A stretch of DNA of 64,000 bases from Bacteroides sp. (GTDB lineage: Bacteria; Bacteroidota; Bacteroidia; Bacteroidales; Bacteroidaceae): NCBI RefSeq assembly GCF_028690125.1, contig NZ_JAQVBV010000009.1, positions 62,001 through 126,000 on the forward strand. The letters run 5' to 3'. The position numbers were made by a program, and so were the translations under genes. This document shows positions 9,987 to 19,598 of the stretch, piece after piece. The notes beneath the pieces are model-generated. The model ran no database searches. It saw nothing but the letters and a program-made list of their open reading frames with translations, and was not told the DNA's origin. Positions within the stretch are counted from its first letter, which is position 1. The number at the start of each line of letters is the position of its first letter.

Positions 9987-10621
9987 TACAGAAGTTTTTA
10001 ATCAAAAAAGACCAGCCACATCTGATTCTCTTCTTCGCAGGTTGGGGCATGGATGAAACGCCATTCCAACAGATTCATTCCAACGGTTGCGATTGGATGA
10101 TTTGTTATGACTACCGTTCATTGGATTTTGACGATACTCTTATTCAGAAATACTCTCATATCACACTGGTTGCCTGGTCAATGGGTGTATGGGTAGCCTC
10201 ACAAATGATGCAACGGCTTCCCCATCTACCAATTGTCCATAGTGTTGCTATCAACGGTACACTTTATCCAATAGACGACACACGAGGTATTGCACATTCA
10301 ATCTTTGAAGGAACACTTCAAGGCTTGAATGAACAAACACTACTTAAATTTCAAAAAAGAATGTGTGGGTCGGTCATTGAATACAAAGAGTTTCTGATGG
10401 TAGCTCCCAAACGCACTGTGGAAGAATTAAAAGAAGAATTAGCTGCCATTCAGCATTCGTATTTAACTTTGCCACCTTCTTCCTTTACTTGGCAGAAAGC
10501 CATCATCGGAAAGAATGACCGGATTTTTTCTACGGAAAATCAACGGCAAGCTTGGAAAGACAAAGTGGATCTGATAGAAGAAACAGATGCCGCGCACTAT
10601 CAGAAAGATTTTTTATTTTAA
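9983..10621 (+). CDS. bioG: Pimeloyl-ACP methyl ester esterase BioG
   Basis: BioG (DUF452) removes the methyl group from pimeloyl-ACP methyl ester, ending the disguised fatty-acid cycle started by BioC and releasing pimeloyl-ACP for BioF. The 212-residue protein is an alpha/beta hydrolase without a signal peptide. The oxyanion-region motif FFAGWGMDE is near residue 18, and the nucleophile elbow AWSMG is near residue 64. Late acidic and histidine residues (EETDAAHYQ near the C-terminus) could complete the triad. Its position between bioF and bioC supports the role. The start overlaps the bioF stop in ATGA. Confidence 0.9.
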   Translation: MIQKFLIKKDQPHLILFFAGWGMDETPFQQIHSNGCDWMICYDYRSLDFDDTLIQKYSHITLVAWSMGVWVASQMMQRLPHLPIVHSVAINGTLYPIDDTRGIAHSIFEGTLQGLNEQTLLKFQKRMCGSVIEYKEFLMVAPKRTVEELKEELAAIQHSYLTLPPSSFTWQKAIIGKNDRIFSTENQRQAWKDKVDLIEETDAAHYQKDFLF

Positions 10622-10689
10622 TATCAAATAGCTTATTTTCAAACATTTAGTAGCAACAAAAAAGTTACTTAATTATCGAAATATTGGCT

Positions 10690-10785
10690 ATTAATAGTTG
10701 AGAAATCAGCCATTAATAGCTGAGAAATAGAGTATTAATAGCTGATAAATTGACTATTAATACTCAACAAATGGATAAATAATAG
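10690..10785. repeat. Array of 22-bp repeats with palindromic core upstream of bioC
   Basis: The core ATTAATA recurs at 10690, 10712, 10734 and 10756, and in degenerate form (AATAATAG) at 10778: a strict 22-bp period, or two helical turns. Units resemble ATTAATAGCTGAGAAAT. Around the second unit, TCAGCC-ATTAAT-AGCTGA is palindromic apart from one mismatched pair; other copies are weaker on one arm. It occupies the non-coding gap between bioG and bioC (10622-10861). Tandem binding sites for a dimeric regulator are the simplest reading. It lacks the longer spacers of a CRISPR array. Confidence 0.8.
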
Positions 10786-10861
10786 CCTTCACAAGCCTAA
10801 AAAAACTAGTGGAAGTAAAGTATGATATTGCAAATCAAGTGTAAAACTTTAATTATTGCTC

Positions 10862-11659
10862 ATGGATAAATCATTGATTGCCGAACGCTTCTCTAAAGCC
10901 ATCACCACCTATTCTCAGGAAGCAAATGTGCAAAGGTTAATTGCTGACAAGATGATTCACCTTCTTCAGGAACATTTGTCCACTCCTTGTCCGAATGTCA
11001 TCGAATTTGGCTGTGGAACCGGAATTTATTCCCGTATGTTGCTCCAAAATCTGCGTCCAAAGTCCCTGTTATTGAATGACCTTTGCGAAGATATGAAATA
11101 TTGCTGCGAAGATTTATTAAAGGAACAGCAAGTAGCCTTTCTTCCGGGAGATGCAGAAACCATTTTTTTTCCTAATAGTAGTTCATTGATCACTTCCTGC
11201 TCAACACTGCAATGGTTTGAATCTCCCGAAAAGTTTTTTCAGAGATGCAACACTTTGCTCAACGAACAGGGTTACTTTGCCTTCAGCACATTTGGAAAAG
11301 ACAATATGAAAGAGGTTAGAGAACTTACCGGAAATGGACTTCCTTACCGTTCCCGAAAAGAGTTGGAAGGAGCCTTATCACCACACTTCGATATCTTGCA
11401 CTCGGAAGAAGAAATCATCCCCCTCCGCTTCGAGAATCCAATGAAAGTGCTTTATCATTTGAAACAAACCGGAGTAACCGGACTATCAATACCTGTACCC
11501 TTGCATACGGAACAAGATCATAAAATAAAAGAACATCTCTGGACACGTGGTGACCTGCATCACTTTTGCGAATGCTACACCCGGCAGTTTAGTCAAGGCA
11601 GTACTGTATCCCTAACATATCATCCAATTTATATTATAGCAAAGAAAAAAAAAGTATGA
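10862..11659 (+). CDS. bioC: Malonyl-ACP O-methyltransferase BioC
   Basis: BioC methylates the free carboxyl of malonyl-ACP so that the fatty-acid machinery can extend it to pimeloyl-ACP methyl ester. The product has 265 residues from the ATG at 10862; an upstream in-frame TTG at 10856 is less likely. The class I SAM-binding motif VIEFGCGTG is near residue 45, followed by acidic and post-motif segments ([19 protein letters not shown]), all typical of BioC. The C-terminal lid region ([16 protein letters not shown]) matches the family pattern. It overlaps bioD by ATGA. The gene is separated from bioG by a 240-bp gap with a repeat array, which suggests separate control of bioCD. Confidence 0.94.
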   Translation: MDKSLIAERFSKAITTYSQEANVQRLIADKMIHLLQEHLSTPCPNVIEFGCGTGIYSRMLLQNLRPKSLLLNDLCEDMKYCCEDLLKEQQVAFLPGDAETIFFPNSSSLITSCSTLQWFESPEKFFQRCNTLLNEQGYFAFSTFGKDNMKEVRELTGNGLPYRSRKELEGALSPHFDILHSEEEIIPLRFENPMKVLYHLKQTGVTGLSIPVPLHTEQDHKIKEHLWTRGDLHHFCECYTRQFSQGSTVSLTYHPIYIIAKKKKV

Positions 11660-12306
11660 AACAGAATGTATATTTTGTAAGCGGTATCGACACCGATGCC
11701 GGTAAAAGTTATGCCACCGGTTTCCTGGCACGCGAATGGAACAATAGCGGAAAGAGAACCATCACACAAAAGTTTATCCAAACCGGAAATGTTGGTCATT
11801 CCGAAGACATCGATCTGCACCGACGTATTATGGGAATCCCTTTTACACAAGAAGACAAGGAAGGACTAACCATGCCGGAAATCTTTTCTTATCCGGCTTC
11901 TCCCCATCTTGCCGCCCGTCTGGACAACCGTCCCATCGACTTCGACAAAATCAAACGTTCCACACAGGAATTGAGTGAACGCTATGACTATGTACTACTT
12001 GAAGGAGCAGGCGGTCTTATGGTACCTCTGACAACAGAATTCCTGACTATCGACTACATTGCTCAAGAACAATATCCATTGATCTTTGTCACTTCCGGTA
12101 AATTGGGCAGTATCAATCACACCCTTCTAAGTTTGGAAGCTATACAAAAACGTGGTATCACACTAGATACGGTGCTTTATAATTTATATCCTACTGTAGA
12201 AGATAAAACGATTCAACATGATACCATGGAGTTCATTCGTACTTATCTGGAAAAGAATTTTCCGAGTACCAAATTTCTTTTAGTACCTGAGATTTCTAAG
12301 ATTTAA
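11656..12306 (+). CDS. bioD: Dethiobiotin synthetase
   Basis: BioD closes the ureido ring of diaminopelargonate with CO2 and ATP to give dethiobiotin, the substrate of the BioB half of the fusion. The 216-residue protein begins with the P-loop-like [14 protein letters not shown]. Family members usually have GTDTxVGKT here, so the first Thr is Ile and the last Thr is Ser, both conservative. The second signature [12 protein letters not shown] is near residue 115, and the purine-binding part ([14 protein letters not shown]) is present. It is the last gene of the cluster, followed by a terminator hairpin at 12383-12425. With bioBA, F, G and C this completes pimelate formation and ring assembly. 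Confidence 0.94.
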   Translation: MKQNVYFVSGIDTDAGKSYATGFLAREWNNSGKRTITQKFIQTGNVGHSEDIDLHRRIMGIPFTQEDKEGLTMPEIFSYPASPHLAARLDNRPIDFDKIKRSTQELSERYDYVLLEGAGGLMVPLTTEFLTIDYIAQEQYPLIFVTSGKLGSINHTLLSLEAIQKRGITLDTVLYNLYPTVEDKTIQHDTMEFIRTYLEKNFPSTKFLLVPEISKI

Positions 12307-12382
12307 ATACTAAGCATATCAAAATTAGCTGTCAATATGAGAATACTCATTTTGTAAGTACAACCATTAGGAAGTTTAAAAA

Positions 12383-12425
12383 AAACTTCTCAATGGTTAT
12401 TTTTAATCATTGGGAAGTTTTTTTT
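12383..12425. terminator. Bidirectional terminator between bioD and hybrid kinase
   Basis: AAACTTCTCAATG and CATTGGGAAGTTT pair over 13 bp with one G-T wobble around a T-rich loop. A run of eight or more T follows on the plus strand and a run of A precedes it. It serves bioD and probably also the convergent kinase gene ending at 12593. Confidence 0.8.
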
Positions 12426-12514
12426 AAAGATTGAGAAGCTTTTATACTAAAAACATATCCAACTATAAATAAAAAAGTTCTTTGTCATCCCTCATATTTT
12501 TCATTATATCACTT

Positions 12515-12550
12515 ATAATCATGATAATAAAAATAATCATGATAATAAAA
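12515..12550. repeat. Two tandem 18-bp copies near the kinase 3' end
   Basis: An 18-bp unit (ATAATCATGATAATAAAA) occurs twice in direct tandem, each with an ATCATGAT palindrome. It lies between bioD and the kinase gene. The DNA is very AT-rich and the copies may be simple slippage. Confidence 0.6.
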
Positions 12551-12592
12551 AGAAGATAATGTTTTGTTACTTTCTTCATTTACCATCTGTTT

Positions 12593-14944
12593 TCAACCAG
12601 AAAAGCCAGAATACTTTCTTAACACCTTAACTAAGCTCTCTTCGGAAATAGGTTTAGTAACAAAATCATTGCAGCCTGCTTCTAATGCTTTTTCTTTATC
12701 AGCTTCAAATGCATAAGCTGTCAATGCTATAATCGGAACATCTTTAGAATACGAACGAATGATGTGTGTAGCATCCAATCCATTCATACGAGGCATTTTG
12801 ATATCCATTAGAATCAAATCGGGCTGATATTCCTTATACATCTCCACAGCCTCCATTCCATCTTTAGCCCATAATAATGTATAGTCCTTCCCTATCAAGT
12901 TCTTTACAAGGATGAAATTGCTTTCTACATCCTCGGCTATCAAAATCTTCTTTATCCGTTGCGGTTTCTTTATAAAACTATCTTCCTGCTTTTCTTCCGA
13001 CACTTCTGAAACTTTTATCCGCTCACGGTCTTTATCTTTAAAAGGTATAGTAAAATAGAAAGTAGAACCTTTGCCCAATTCAGAGGTAGCTCCGATTTCT
13101 CCACCTATCTTTTCTATAATCATTCGACAAATAGCAAGTCCAAGCCCTGTACCTTGAGCAAAAGAGTTTAGTTTAACAAAACGATCAAAAATATGGTTTA
13201 TTTTATCCTGTGCCACTCCAATACCGGTATCCTTTACATAGAAATAAATATAATCCTTTCTTATTTCAAAACCATAACGAATTTCACCGGAATAAGTGAA
13301 CTTGCTTGCATTCGTGATAAAGTTAGTTATGACCTGCATTATACGGTTATAGTCTCCTTCAATCAACAAGTTTTCCTCTTGATTATCTAAATATAATGTC
13401 ACTCCTTCCTGTACTCGTCCTTTATGAACTTCAAATATCGTACGACACAATTCTCCCAAATTCATTGGACGCTTGGTATACTCCAGCGTACCTGCTTCAA
13501 TCTTGGATAAATCTAAGATATCATTAATCAACTGTAGCAGTATATCAGAATTCTGATTGATAATGTCTGAGTAAGTTTGCTCATCCTCTGGTGTTTCTGC
13601 TGAAGGCAGTAATTTAGAAAAGCCAACAATGGCATTTAAGGGAGTACGTATTTCATGGCTCATGTTAGCAAGAAAAGCAGTTTTTAGCCTATCAGATTGC
13701 TCGGCTTTGAGTCGCGCCTTCACCAATTCCTGTTCAATATTCTGGAGACTCGTAATATCCCAGGAAATACCAATCAACAGAGGTTTGCGCCCTTCCATTG
13801 GGACCAATGTTTTCAATGTTTGTACAATGCGAGCTTCCCCCTTGGCAGAGATGTATGTTTCCTGCATTTCGAGGGGTTCATGCGTGCGAAGTACTTCCAA
13901 ATCATCCTGATGAAATTTTACTGCATCTTCATGTTCGGGAAAAACTTCGGCATCAGTATGTCCGATGGCTTTAGATGCAGGTATTCCCGAATGCTCAGTA
14001 AATGCTCTGTTCCAATATAAATATCTGAATTCATCTTCCGGGTCCTTCACAAACAGATAAACAGGGATATTATTTAAAATACCTTCAAGCAAAGCATTCA
14101 GTTCGCGAAGTTCATCCTGTTTCTTGATAACATCTGTTATATCTTGAGTAAACAACCAGATTAGCTCTTCATTATCCTCCTCAATCAGAAAAGTGGAAAC
14201 CTGATGCACTCCTATTTTCTCACCATTTTTTCGTATATAGCCGGCTCGATAAGAAAAGCTACCGCCATTATCACGTATGTCCTGAAGGCGGTCTTGCCAG
14301 GCTTCAGGAGTTTTCATAGAAATAGGTAAGTCGTATATCTTTTGTGTACCCAATTGTTCGGTGACACCATACTCTTCTATAAATTGCCTATTGGCATATA
14401 TCAATGTACCATCAACTGACACAGCAAGAATACTATCACTTACTTTATCAAGCACTCTTTTAAAAATTTCTAACTGACGCTGAGTTGTAATTCGCTCGGT
14501 AATGTCACGACACATAATCAATACGTATTCCTCTTCCAAAGGAAAAATACGATTTTCATAATAATGACGTACGCCATCAATTTCCAGTTCGTGATGTGCT
14601 ATCGAAACAGTTCCTGTAGAAATTACTTTTTGTAAATTGGAATGTATATTCTGATATGCTTCGGGAGGAACCATATCGCACATTCGCATTCCTTCAAAAT
14701 CTTTATTTGATAGTCCTACATGATTGGTTTGCTCATTCGACACAACTTCCACACCGACCTCATCATGTGTGAAAACAGTCAACATATCCGGAAGTGAATC
14801 TAATATCTTAACCGCATATTTCTCTCTAAAAGTAATAGGAATCGACTCTTCCAGAAAGGAGAGTTTCTTCTTTAATTGTGCATTCTCCTCTCTAAGTGCT
14901 TCTAACTGCTCTTCGAGTGTTGTTTTCGTTTGTTCACTATCCAT
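12593..14944 (-). CDS. Cytosolic PAS-type hybrid histidine kinase
   Basis: This 783-residue hybrid sensor has no membrane segment. A coiled coil at residues 5-35 is followed by three PAS regions (about 43-150, 155-275 and 280-405). Then come the HisKA domain (phospho-His in NMSHEIRTPLNA, near residue 432), an HATPase domain with FVKLNSFAQGTGLGLAI, and a receiver domain near 665-783 (phospho-Asp in LILMDIKMPRMNG). There is no DNA-binding output, so it must signal to a separate phosphotransfer partner or regulator not seen here. A consensus promoter box (TATATTTG, minus strand, 14979-14986) lies upstream. It is a single-gene unit between the biotin cluster and the carboxylase operon. The signal is unknown; a cytosolic PAS sensor suggests redox or metabolite sensing. 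Confidence 0.93.
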   Translation of the reverse strand: MDSEQTKTTLEEQLEALREENAQLKKKLSFLEESIPITFREKYAVKILDSLPDMLTVFTHDEVGVEVVSNEQTNHVGLSNKDFEGMRMCDMVPPEAYQNIHSNLQKVISTGTVSIAHHELEIDGVRHYYENRIFPLEEEYVLIMCRDITERITTQRQLEIFKRVLDKVSDSILAVSVDGTLIYANRQFIEEYGVTEQLGTQKIYDLPISMKTPEAWQDRLQDIRDNGGSFSYRAGYIRKNGEKIGVHQVSTFLIEEDNEELIWLFTQDITDVIKKQDELRELNALLEGILNNIPVYLFVKDPEDEFRYLYWNRAFTEHSGIPASKAIGHTDAEVFPEHEDAVKFHQDDLEVLRTHEPLEMQETYISAKGEARIVQTLKTLVPMEGRKPLLIGISWDITSLQNIEQELVKARLKAEQSDRLKTAFLANMSHEIRTPLNAIVGFSKLLPSAETPEDEQTYSDIINQNSDILLQLINDILDLSKIEAGTLEYTKRPMNLGELCRTIFEVHKGRVQEGVTLYLDNQEENLLIEGDYNRIMQVITNFITNASKFTYSGEIRYGFEIRKDYIYFYVKDTGIGVAQDKINHIFDRFVKLNSFAQGTGLGLAICRMIIEKIGGEIGATSELGKGSTFYFTIPFKDKDRERIKVSEVSEEKQEDSFIKKPQRIKKILIAEDVESNFILVKNLIGKDYTLLWAKDGMEAVEMYKEYQPDLILMDIKMPRMNGLDATHIIRSYSKDVPIIALTAYAFEADKEKALEAGCNDFVTKPISEESLVKVLRKYSGFSG

Positions 14945-15030
14945 AAGATATCGAAATGATAATTATATTCTTAGTGGTCAAATATAGAGAAAAGTTTTAA
15001 TAATAAATACATTATAAGATTTTTTTCATG

Positions 15031-15077
15031 AAAAATTTCCGTATGGACCGAATAAGTTACGGTTTTACATACGGAAA
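15031..15077 (-). terminator. Terminator of the carboxylase operon
   Basis: TTTCCGTATG (15036-15045) and CATACGGAAA (15068-15077) pair perfectly over 10 bp, with an inner ACCG/CGGT pairing. On the minus strand the stem is followed by a T run, right after the biotin-carrier gene. Confidence 0.75.
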
Positions 15078-15121
15078 CTTTAGCTAGAACTAATTCAGAC
15101 TAATAAATACCCCAAAAAAGA

Positions 15122-15652
15122 TCATTCAATTACCATAATCCGATCGTTCAATCCCACTTTCATATTACCTTCTACAAATACCTCTTTTACTATTCCGTCT
15201 GTCGTGGAACGAATCTCGTTTTCCATTTTCATGGCGACTAATACACAAAGAGGATCTCCTCGTTTCACGTCATCTCCTTTCTTGACGTATGTCTTCAGGA
15301 TAACTCCCGGCATTGGCGCTTGCACTACCTGACGCCCCACAGTTTCAGTAGCAGCACGAGCATTATGTATTTTCTCCATTTCTCCTTGCAGTTCAATCTG
15401 GTAAAGTTCTCCCTTATTCATGATTGTATATGAATTATTGGAAGAAGGAGAAATTTGTACTCCATGTGAATGATGATCAATAATAATGGAATGAATGGAG
15501 TCACCTCCCACGTTATAATCAACCTCATAAACTTTGCCATTGACTGCAATCTTTTTGATCGGTCCGTCTTCCAGAATTTCTACCTTATATTCAGTATCGG
15601 GCATATCCAGAAGTTTGGCATAATATGTAGCTAATGTTGTACCCATATTCAT
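15122..15652 (-). CDS. Biotin carboxyl carrier subunit of acyl-CoA carboxylase
   Basis: This 176-residue protein carries the biotin of the carboxylase. Residues about 105-176 form the biotinyl domain with Lys142 in VAMKMENE as the biotinylation site. The first 90 residues form a beta-rich segment like the one preceding the biotinyl domain in propionyl- and oxaloacetate-type carboxylases. An Ala/Pro linker as found in decarboxylase gamma chains is short here (QAPMPG). It is the last gene of a three-gene operon, 18 bp after the biotin carboxylase gene. BirA must modify it; no birA gene is in this window. A second Met at residue 3 is an equally possible start. Confidence 0.92.
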   Translation of the reverse strand: MNMGTTLATYYAKLLDMPDTEYKVEILEDGPIKKIAVNGKVYEVDYNVGGDSIHSIIIDHHSHGVQISPSSNNSYTIMNKGELYQIELQGEMEKIHNARAATETVGRQVVQAPMPGVILKTYVKKGDDVKRGDPLCVLVAMKMENEIRSTTDGIVKEVFVEGNMKVGLNDRIMVIE

Positions 15653-15670
15653 ATCATTTTAATACTCCAA

Positions 15671-17182
15671 TTAGTAATTGTTGGCAGTCATTTGCAACTT
15701 ACCGTAATACTTCCAAAGAGATTCACCTACTACCGGAAGCGTAGTTGCCCGGGAAGCAGCTTCTTTCTCTCTTTCGTAATGCCTCACTGCAGCCGCAATG
15801 ACAGCCACTGTCGGATCGGTATTCTGGCGCCGTTTCAAGTCCTCTTTATCAAAACGGGTATCGATAAAAGTGGTATCATACTTTCCTTCCAAAAAAGCTG
15901 CGTTCTTCAAAACCCGTTGATGGAAAGGAATAGTAGTCTTAATGCCCAATATTTTATACTCCCGCAAAGCACGAGCCATATTCGAGATAGCCGAAGCACG
16001 GGTACGTCCCCAACAACAAAGCTTGGCAATCATCGGGTCGTAATGTAGGGAGACTTCAAATCCGGCATAAGCCGCACTATCCAAACGAAGATTACGGCCT
16101 TCGGGAGCTTCACGAACTGTTATTACTCCGGGCGAAGGCATAAAGTTATTCTCAGGGTCTTCTGCATAAATACGGCATTCGATAGCTGCTCCATTAAATT
16201 TGATGTCCTCTTGTTTATAAGGTAACGGATTGCCGGCAGCAACGGTTATCATATCGCGTACCAGATCCACTCCTGTACATTCTTCCGTTACAGGATGTTC
16301 CACCTGTAAGCGGGTATTCATTTCGAGGAAGTAGAAATTTTGATCTTTATCCATCATAAACTCCAATGTCCCTGCACTGTAATAGCCGATTCTCTTGCAA
16401 GCTTCGACTGCTACTTTCAGCATATTCTTCCTAGTTTCTTCTTTCACAAAAGGAGACGGTGATTCTTCGATCACTTTCTGATTACGACGTTGAATAGAAC
16501 ATTCACGCTCATAAAGATGGACTACATTACCATATTTATCACCCATTATCTGTACTTCAATATGATGCGGATTCTCGATATATTTTTCAATATAGACGGC
16601 ATCATTACCAAAAGATGTTCCCGCTTCGGATTGCGACAGGCGAAGAGCTGTTTCCACTTCATCTTCCGAACGAACCAGTCGCATCCCTTTTCCTCCGCCT
16701 CCGGCAAGAGCTTTCAACATAATAGGATAACCAACCTCTTTAGCAACTTTCTTTACTTCATCTATACCTTGTACAGGAGTCTCCGTTCCAGGGACAATCG
16801 GCAGTCCGGCTTCACGCATGATTTTACGTGCCTCGGTCTTGATTCCCATTTTGGCAATAATATCAGCACTGGGACCAATAAAGATCACTCCTTCTTCTTC
16901 GCAACGACGGGCGAAATCTGCATTCTCCGACAAGAAACCATATCCCGGATGAATAGCCGCACCTGTTTTCTTCGCAATCGACAATATCAATTCCGGTTTC
17001 AAATAAGAAGTATCTTCCGGTGAATCGGAAATACAGTAAGCTTCTTCCGCATAACGAACGTGCAAAGCTCCACGATCTACATGAGTATAAACAGCTACCG
17101 TTGAAATATTCATCACCCTGCACGTACGAAAGATACGCATAGCTATTTCACCCCGGTTAGCAACTAATATTTTCTTGATCAT
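15671..17182 (-). CDS. Biotin carboxylase subunit (AccC/PccA type)
   Basis: This enzyme uses ATP and bicarbonate to carboxylate the biotin on the carrier protein. It has 503 residues. The N-terminal domain carries IHPGYGFLSENADFA near residue 78, the ATP-grasp domain carries the glycine-rich KALAGGGGKGMRLV near 158, the active-site region LEMNTRLQVEHPVTE is near 290, and a C-terminal biotin-carboxylase domain follows. All expected motifs are present. Its presence beside the carboxyltransferase argues for an ATP-driven carboxylase rather than a sodium-pumping decarboxylase, which would need a membrane beta subunit and no separate biotin carboxylase. Confidence 0.94.
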   Translation of the reverse strand: MIKKILVANRGEIAMRIFRTCRVMNISTVAVYTHVDRGALHVRYAEEAYCISDSPEDTSYLKPELILSIAKKTGAAIHPGYGFLSENADFARRCEEEGVIFIGPSADIIAKMGIKTEARKIMREAGLPIVPGTETPVQGIDEVKKVAKEVGYPIMLKALAGGGGKGMRLVRSEDEVETALRLSQSEAGTSFGNDAVYIEKYIENPHHIEVQIMGDKYGNVVHLYERECSIQRRNQKVIEESPSPFVKEETRKNMLKVAVEACKRIGYYSAGTLEFMMDKDQNFYFLEMNTRLQVEHPVTEECTGVDLVRDMITVAAGNPLPYKQEDIKFNGAAIECRIYAEDPENNFMPSPGVITVREAPEGRNLRLDSAAYAGFEVSLHYDPMIAKLCCWGRTRASAISNMARALREYKILGIKTTIPFHQRVLKNAAFLEGKYDTTFIDTRFDKEDLKRRQNTDPTVAVIAAAVRHYEREKEAASRATTLPVVGESLWKYYGKLQMTANNY

Positions 17183-17201
17183 ATTTTTCTCCTTTCATCT
17201 C

Positions 17202-18746
17202 TTAAAGTGGAATATTGGAATGTTTCTTAGGTGGATTAGACTGACGTTTATTGGCAAGCATCTCGAAACTGCGAATCAATTGCAGGCGGGTGACTGCCGG
17301 ATCAATAACTTCATCTATATAACCTAACTCTGCTGCCCGATAGGGATTAGCAAACTTCTCACGATACTCTTCCTGAAGTTCTTTCCGTTTCGTTTCGGGA
17401 GACTGGGCTTTATCTATTTCTTTCCTGAACAAAATATTAACAGCACCATCCGGTCCCATTACAGCAATTTCTGCTGTTGGGAAAGCCAGATTTACATCAC
17501 CACGAATATGTTTGGAACTCATCACATCATAAGCACCTCCATAAGCTTTACGAGTGATTACTGTGACTTTTGGAACCGTAGCTTCACAATAAGCATAAAG
17601 CAGTTTGGCACCATTGCGAATAATGCCACCGTATTCCTGATCCACTCCCGGAAGAAATCCCGGTACATCGACCAATGTCAGTAATGGTATATTAAATGCA
17701 TCGCAAAAGCGGACAAAACGGGCAGCTTTGATAGAAGCATTAATATCCAATGTTCCTGCCAACACCAATGGCTGATTAGCTACAACTCCCACCGTCTTCC
17801 CATTCAGGCGAATATAACCGGTAACAATATTCGGTGCAAACTCCGATTGAAGTTCAAAGAAGCTATTATCATCCGCTACAGATTCTATCATTTCCTTCAT
17901 ATTATAAGGTTGATTCGGATTGGTAGGAACCAAATTAGAAAGCTCAGGTGTCAAGCGCGTAGGCGAATCACTGGTAGCTACAAAAGGTGGTTCTTCCATA
18001 TTATTTCCCGGAAGATAGGATATCAATTCCCTGATATAATTAATACATTCAATATCATTTTCTGCTGAAAGATGGGCAACACCCGATTTTGTCATATGAA
18101 CGCCGACTCCACCCAGATCCTCTTTGCTAACCTCTTCTTGTGTCACACTCTTCACCACATCCGGACCGGTAATGAACATATAACCGGAATTCTTCACCAT
18201 CAGAATAAAGTCTGTCAATGCAGGTGAATAAACAGCACCTCCTGCACAAGGACCCATAATCGCACTGATCTGTGGTATGACTCCTGAAGCCATAGAATTA
18301 CGAAGAAAGATCTCAGCATATCCTGCCAAAGAACGTACTCCTTCCTGAATACGGGCACCTCCGGAATCGTTTAATCCAATGATAGGTGCTCCCATTTGCA
18401 TAGCCATATCCATCACCTTGCAAATCTTCTTGGCGTGTGTTTCCGAAAGAGCTCCTCCAAATACGGTAAAGTCCTGCGCAAAAACATACACTAAGCGTTT
18501 TCCAATCATACCGTAACCGGTAACTACACCATCTCCTGCAAATTTTTGTTTTTCCATACCGAAATCGGTACAACGATGAGTCACCAATTTATCCAACTCA
18601 ATAAACGAACCCTTCTCTAAAAGCAAATCAATACGTTCACGGGCCGTCAGTTTACCCACTGAATGTTGTTTCTCAATACGGGCATCTCCACCCCCTTTTT
18701 CAGCTTTTCTGTTTAGTTCTTCCAGGTTTTTGATAAGCTCTTTCAT
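17202..18746 (-). CDS. Acyl-CoA carboxylase carboxyltransferase subunit (PccB type)
   Basis: This is a 514-residue carboxyltransferase of the PccB/MmdA family. The crotonase-like halves are visible: [20 protein letters not shown] near residue 125 with oxyanion-hole glycines ([18 protein letters not shown]) in the first half, and [16 protein letters not shown] plus [11 protein letters not shown] in the second. It transfers CO2 between biotin and an acyl-CoA, most likely propionyl-CoA/methylmalonyl-CoA, which fits the propionate metabolism of Bacteroides. It is the first gene of the operon, 19 bp before the biotin carboxylase gene. The substrate is inferred from family and organism, not from a diagnostic residue I can cite. 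Confidence 0.92.
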   Translation of the reverse strand: MKELIKNLEELNRKAEKGGGDARIEKQHSVGKLTARERIDLLLEKGSFIELDKLVTHRCTDFGMEKQKFAGDGVVTGYGMIGKRLVYVFAQDFTVFGGALSETHAKKICKVMDMAMQMGAPIIGLNDSGGARIQEGVRSLAGYAEIFLRNSMASGVIPQISAIMGPCAGGAVYSPALTDFILMVKNSGYMFITGPDVVKSVTQEEVSKEDLGGVGVHMTKSGVAHLSAENDIECINYIRELISYLPGNNMEEPPFVATSDSPTRLTPELSNLVPTNPNQPYNMKEMIESVADDNSFFELQSEFAPNIVTGYIRLNGKTVGVVANQPLVLAGTLDINASIKAARFVRFCDAFNIPLLTLVDVPGFLPGVDQEYGGIIRNGAKLLYAYCEATVPKVTVITRKAYGGAYDVMSSKHIRGDVNLAFPTAEIAVMGPDGAVNILFRKEIDKAQSPETKRKELQEEYREKFANPYRAAELGYIDEVIDPAVTRLQLIRSFEMLANKRQSNPPKKHSNIPL

Positions 18747-18989
18747 AGGCTGTGTATATTTAAAGTAACGTGTAAATGTAATCAGTAATAAATTGAATAG
18801 TTGTCATCTGGATTATACGATGATATTCTTAATATAAGAAACGTTTCTCCTTTATAATTTGTTAGCATTTATGCCCTTAAACATCTTTCTTCTTCCATTT
18901 AGAAATCTTTTTTGCGGGTTACCTCAACAAAGTCCCTTGGTCAGGTGTTTATCGCTTATCATTTTAATAAAACCAAGACCCTAACGAAA

Positions 18990-19577
18990 ATGAGAACAAT
19001 TAAATTCTTACTAGCAGTTGGTTTCCTGCTCGCTTTTGGTACAAGCATTCATGCACAAGTACAACGTAATGAAACCTATCTACCCAAATTTGCCATTAAG
19101 ACAAACGCTTTGTATTGGGCGACTTCCACCCCCAACCTGGGAATTGAGATCGCACTTTCCAAAAAACTGACTCTTGATGTATCGGGTAATTACAATCCCT
19201 GGAAATTCGGAAACGACCGTCAAATCAAACATTGGCTGGTCCAACCGGAATTACGCTATTGGCTTTGTGAACGTTTCAACGGTAGTTTCTTTGGCCTGCA
19301 CGGTCACTATGCAGATATGGATGTCAGTAACCTGAATATATTGGGCATGGGACATGACCGTTATGACGGAAACTTGTATGGAGCAGGTATTTCATACGGA
19401 TATCAATGGATTATCAGCAAACGTTGGAGCATGGAAGCCACCATTGGAGTCGGCTATGCTCGCGTAGAGTATGATAAATACGCCCGAGGTGATGGAGGTG
19501 AAAAGATAGGACATAACACTCGTAACTATTTCGGTCCAACCAAAATCGGTCTAAGCTTTATTTATGTCATCAAATAA
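18990..19577 (+). CDS. DUF3575 outer-membrane protein
   Basis: This 195-residue protein belongs to DUF3575, small beta-barrel-like proteins often found near Bacteroidales fimbrial or OmpA-like genes. I place the start at the ATG at 18990, which gives a clear signal peptide (FLLAVGFLLAFG, cleaved after HAQ). A longer open frame back to 18912 adds 26 residues without a signal. KTNALYWATSTPNLGIE and WSMEATIGVGYARVEYDKY are typical. The next gene, an OmpA/DUF3868 protein, begins 21 bp later, and DUF3575 with DUF3868 is a recurrent pair. The structural role is inferred. Confidence 0.88.
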   Translation: MRTIKFLLAVGFLLAFGTSIHAQVQRNETYLPKFAIKTNALYWATSTPNLGIEIALSKKLTLDVSGNYNPWKFGNDRQIKHWLVQPELRYWLCERFNGSFFGLHGHYADMDVSNLNILGMGHDRYDGNLYGAGISYGYQWIISKRWSMEATIGVGYARVEYDKYARGDGGEKIGHNTRNYFGPTKIGLSFIYVIK

Positions 19578-19598
19578 TCAAAACTTTTAAAACTTACA

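Noticed and set aside
10690..10785. CRISPR-like array
   Set aside because: Repeats are contiguous at a 22-bp period with no unique spacers of 25-40 bp and no cas genes.
15671..18746. Sodium-pumping methylmalonyl-CoA or oxaloacetate decarboxylase
   Set aside because: No membrane beta or delta subunit is present and a complete ATP-grasp biotin carboxylase is, which fits an ATP-dependent carboxylase.
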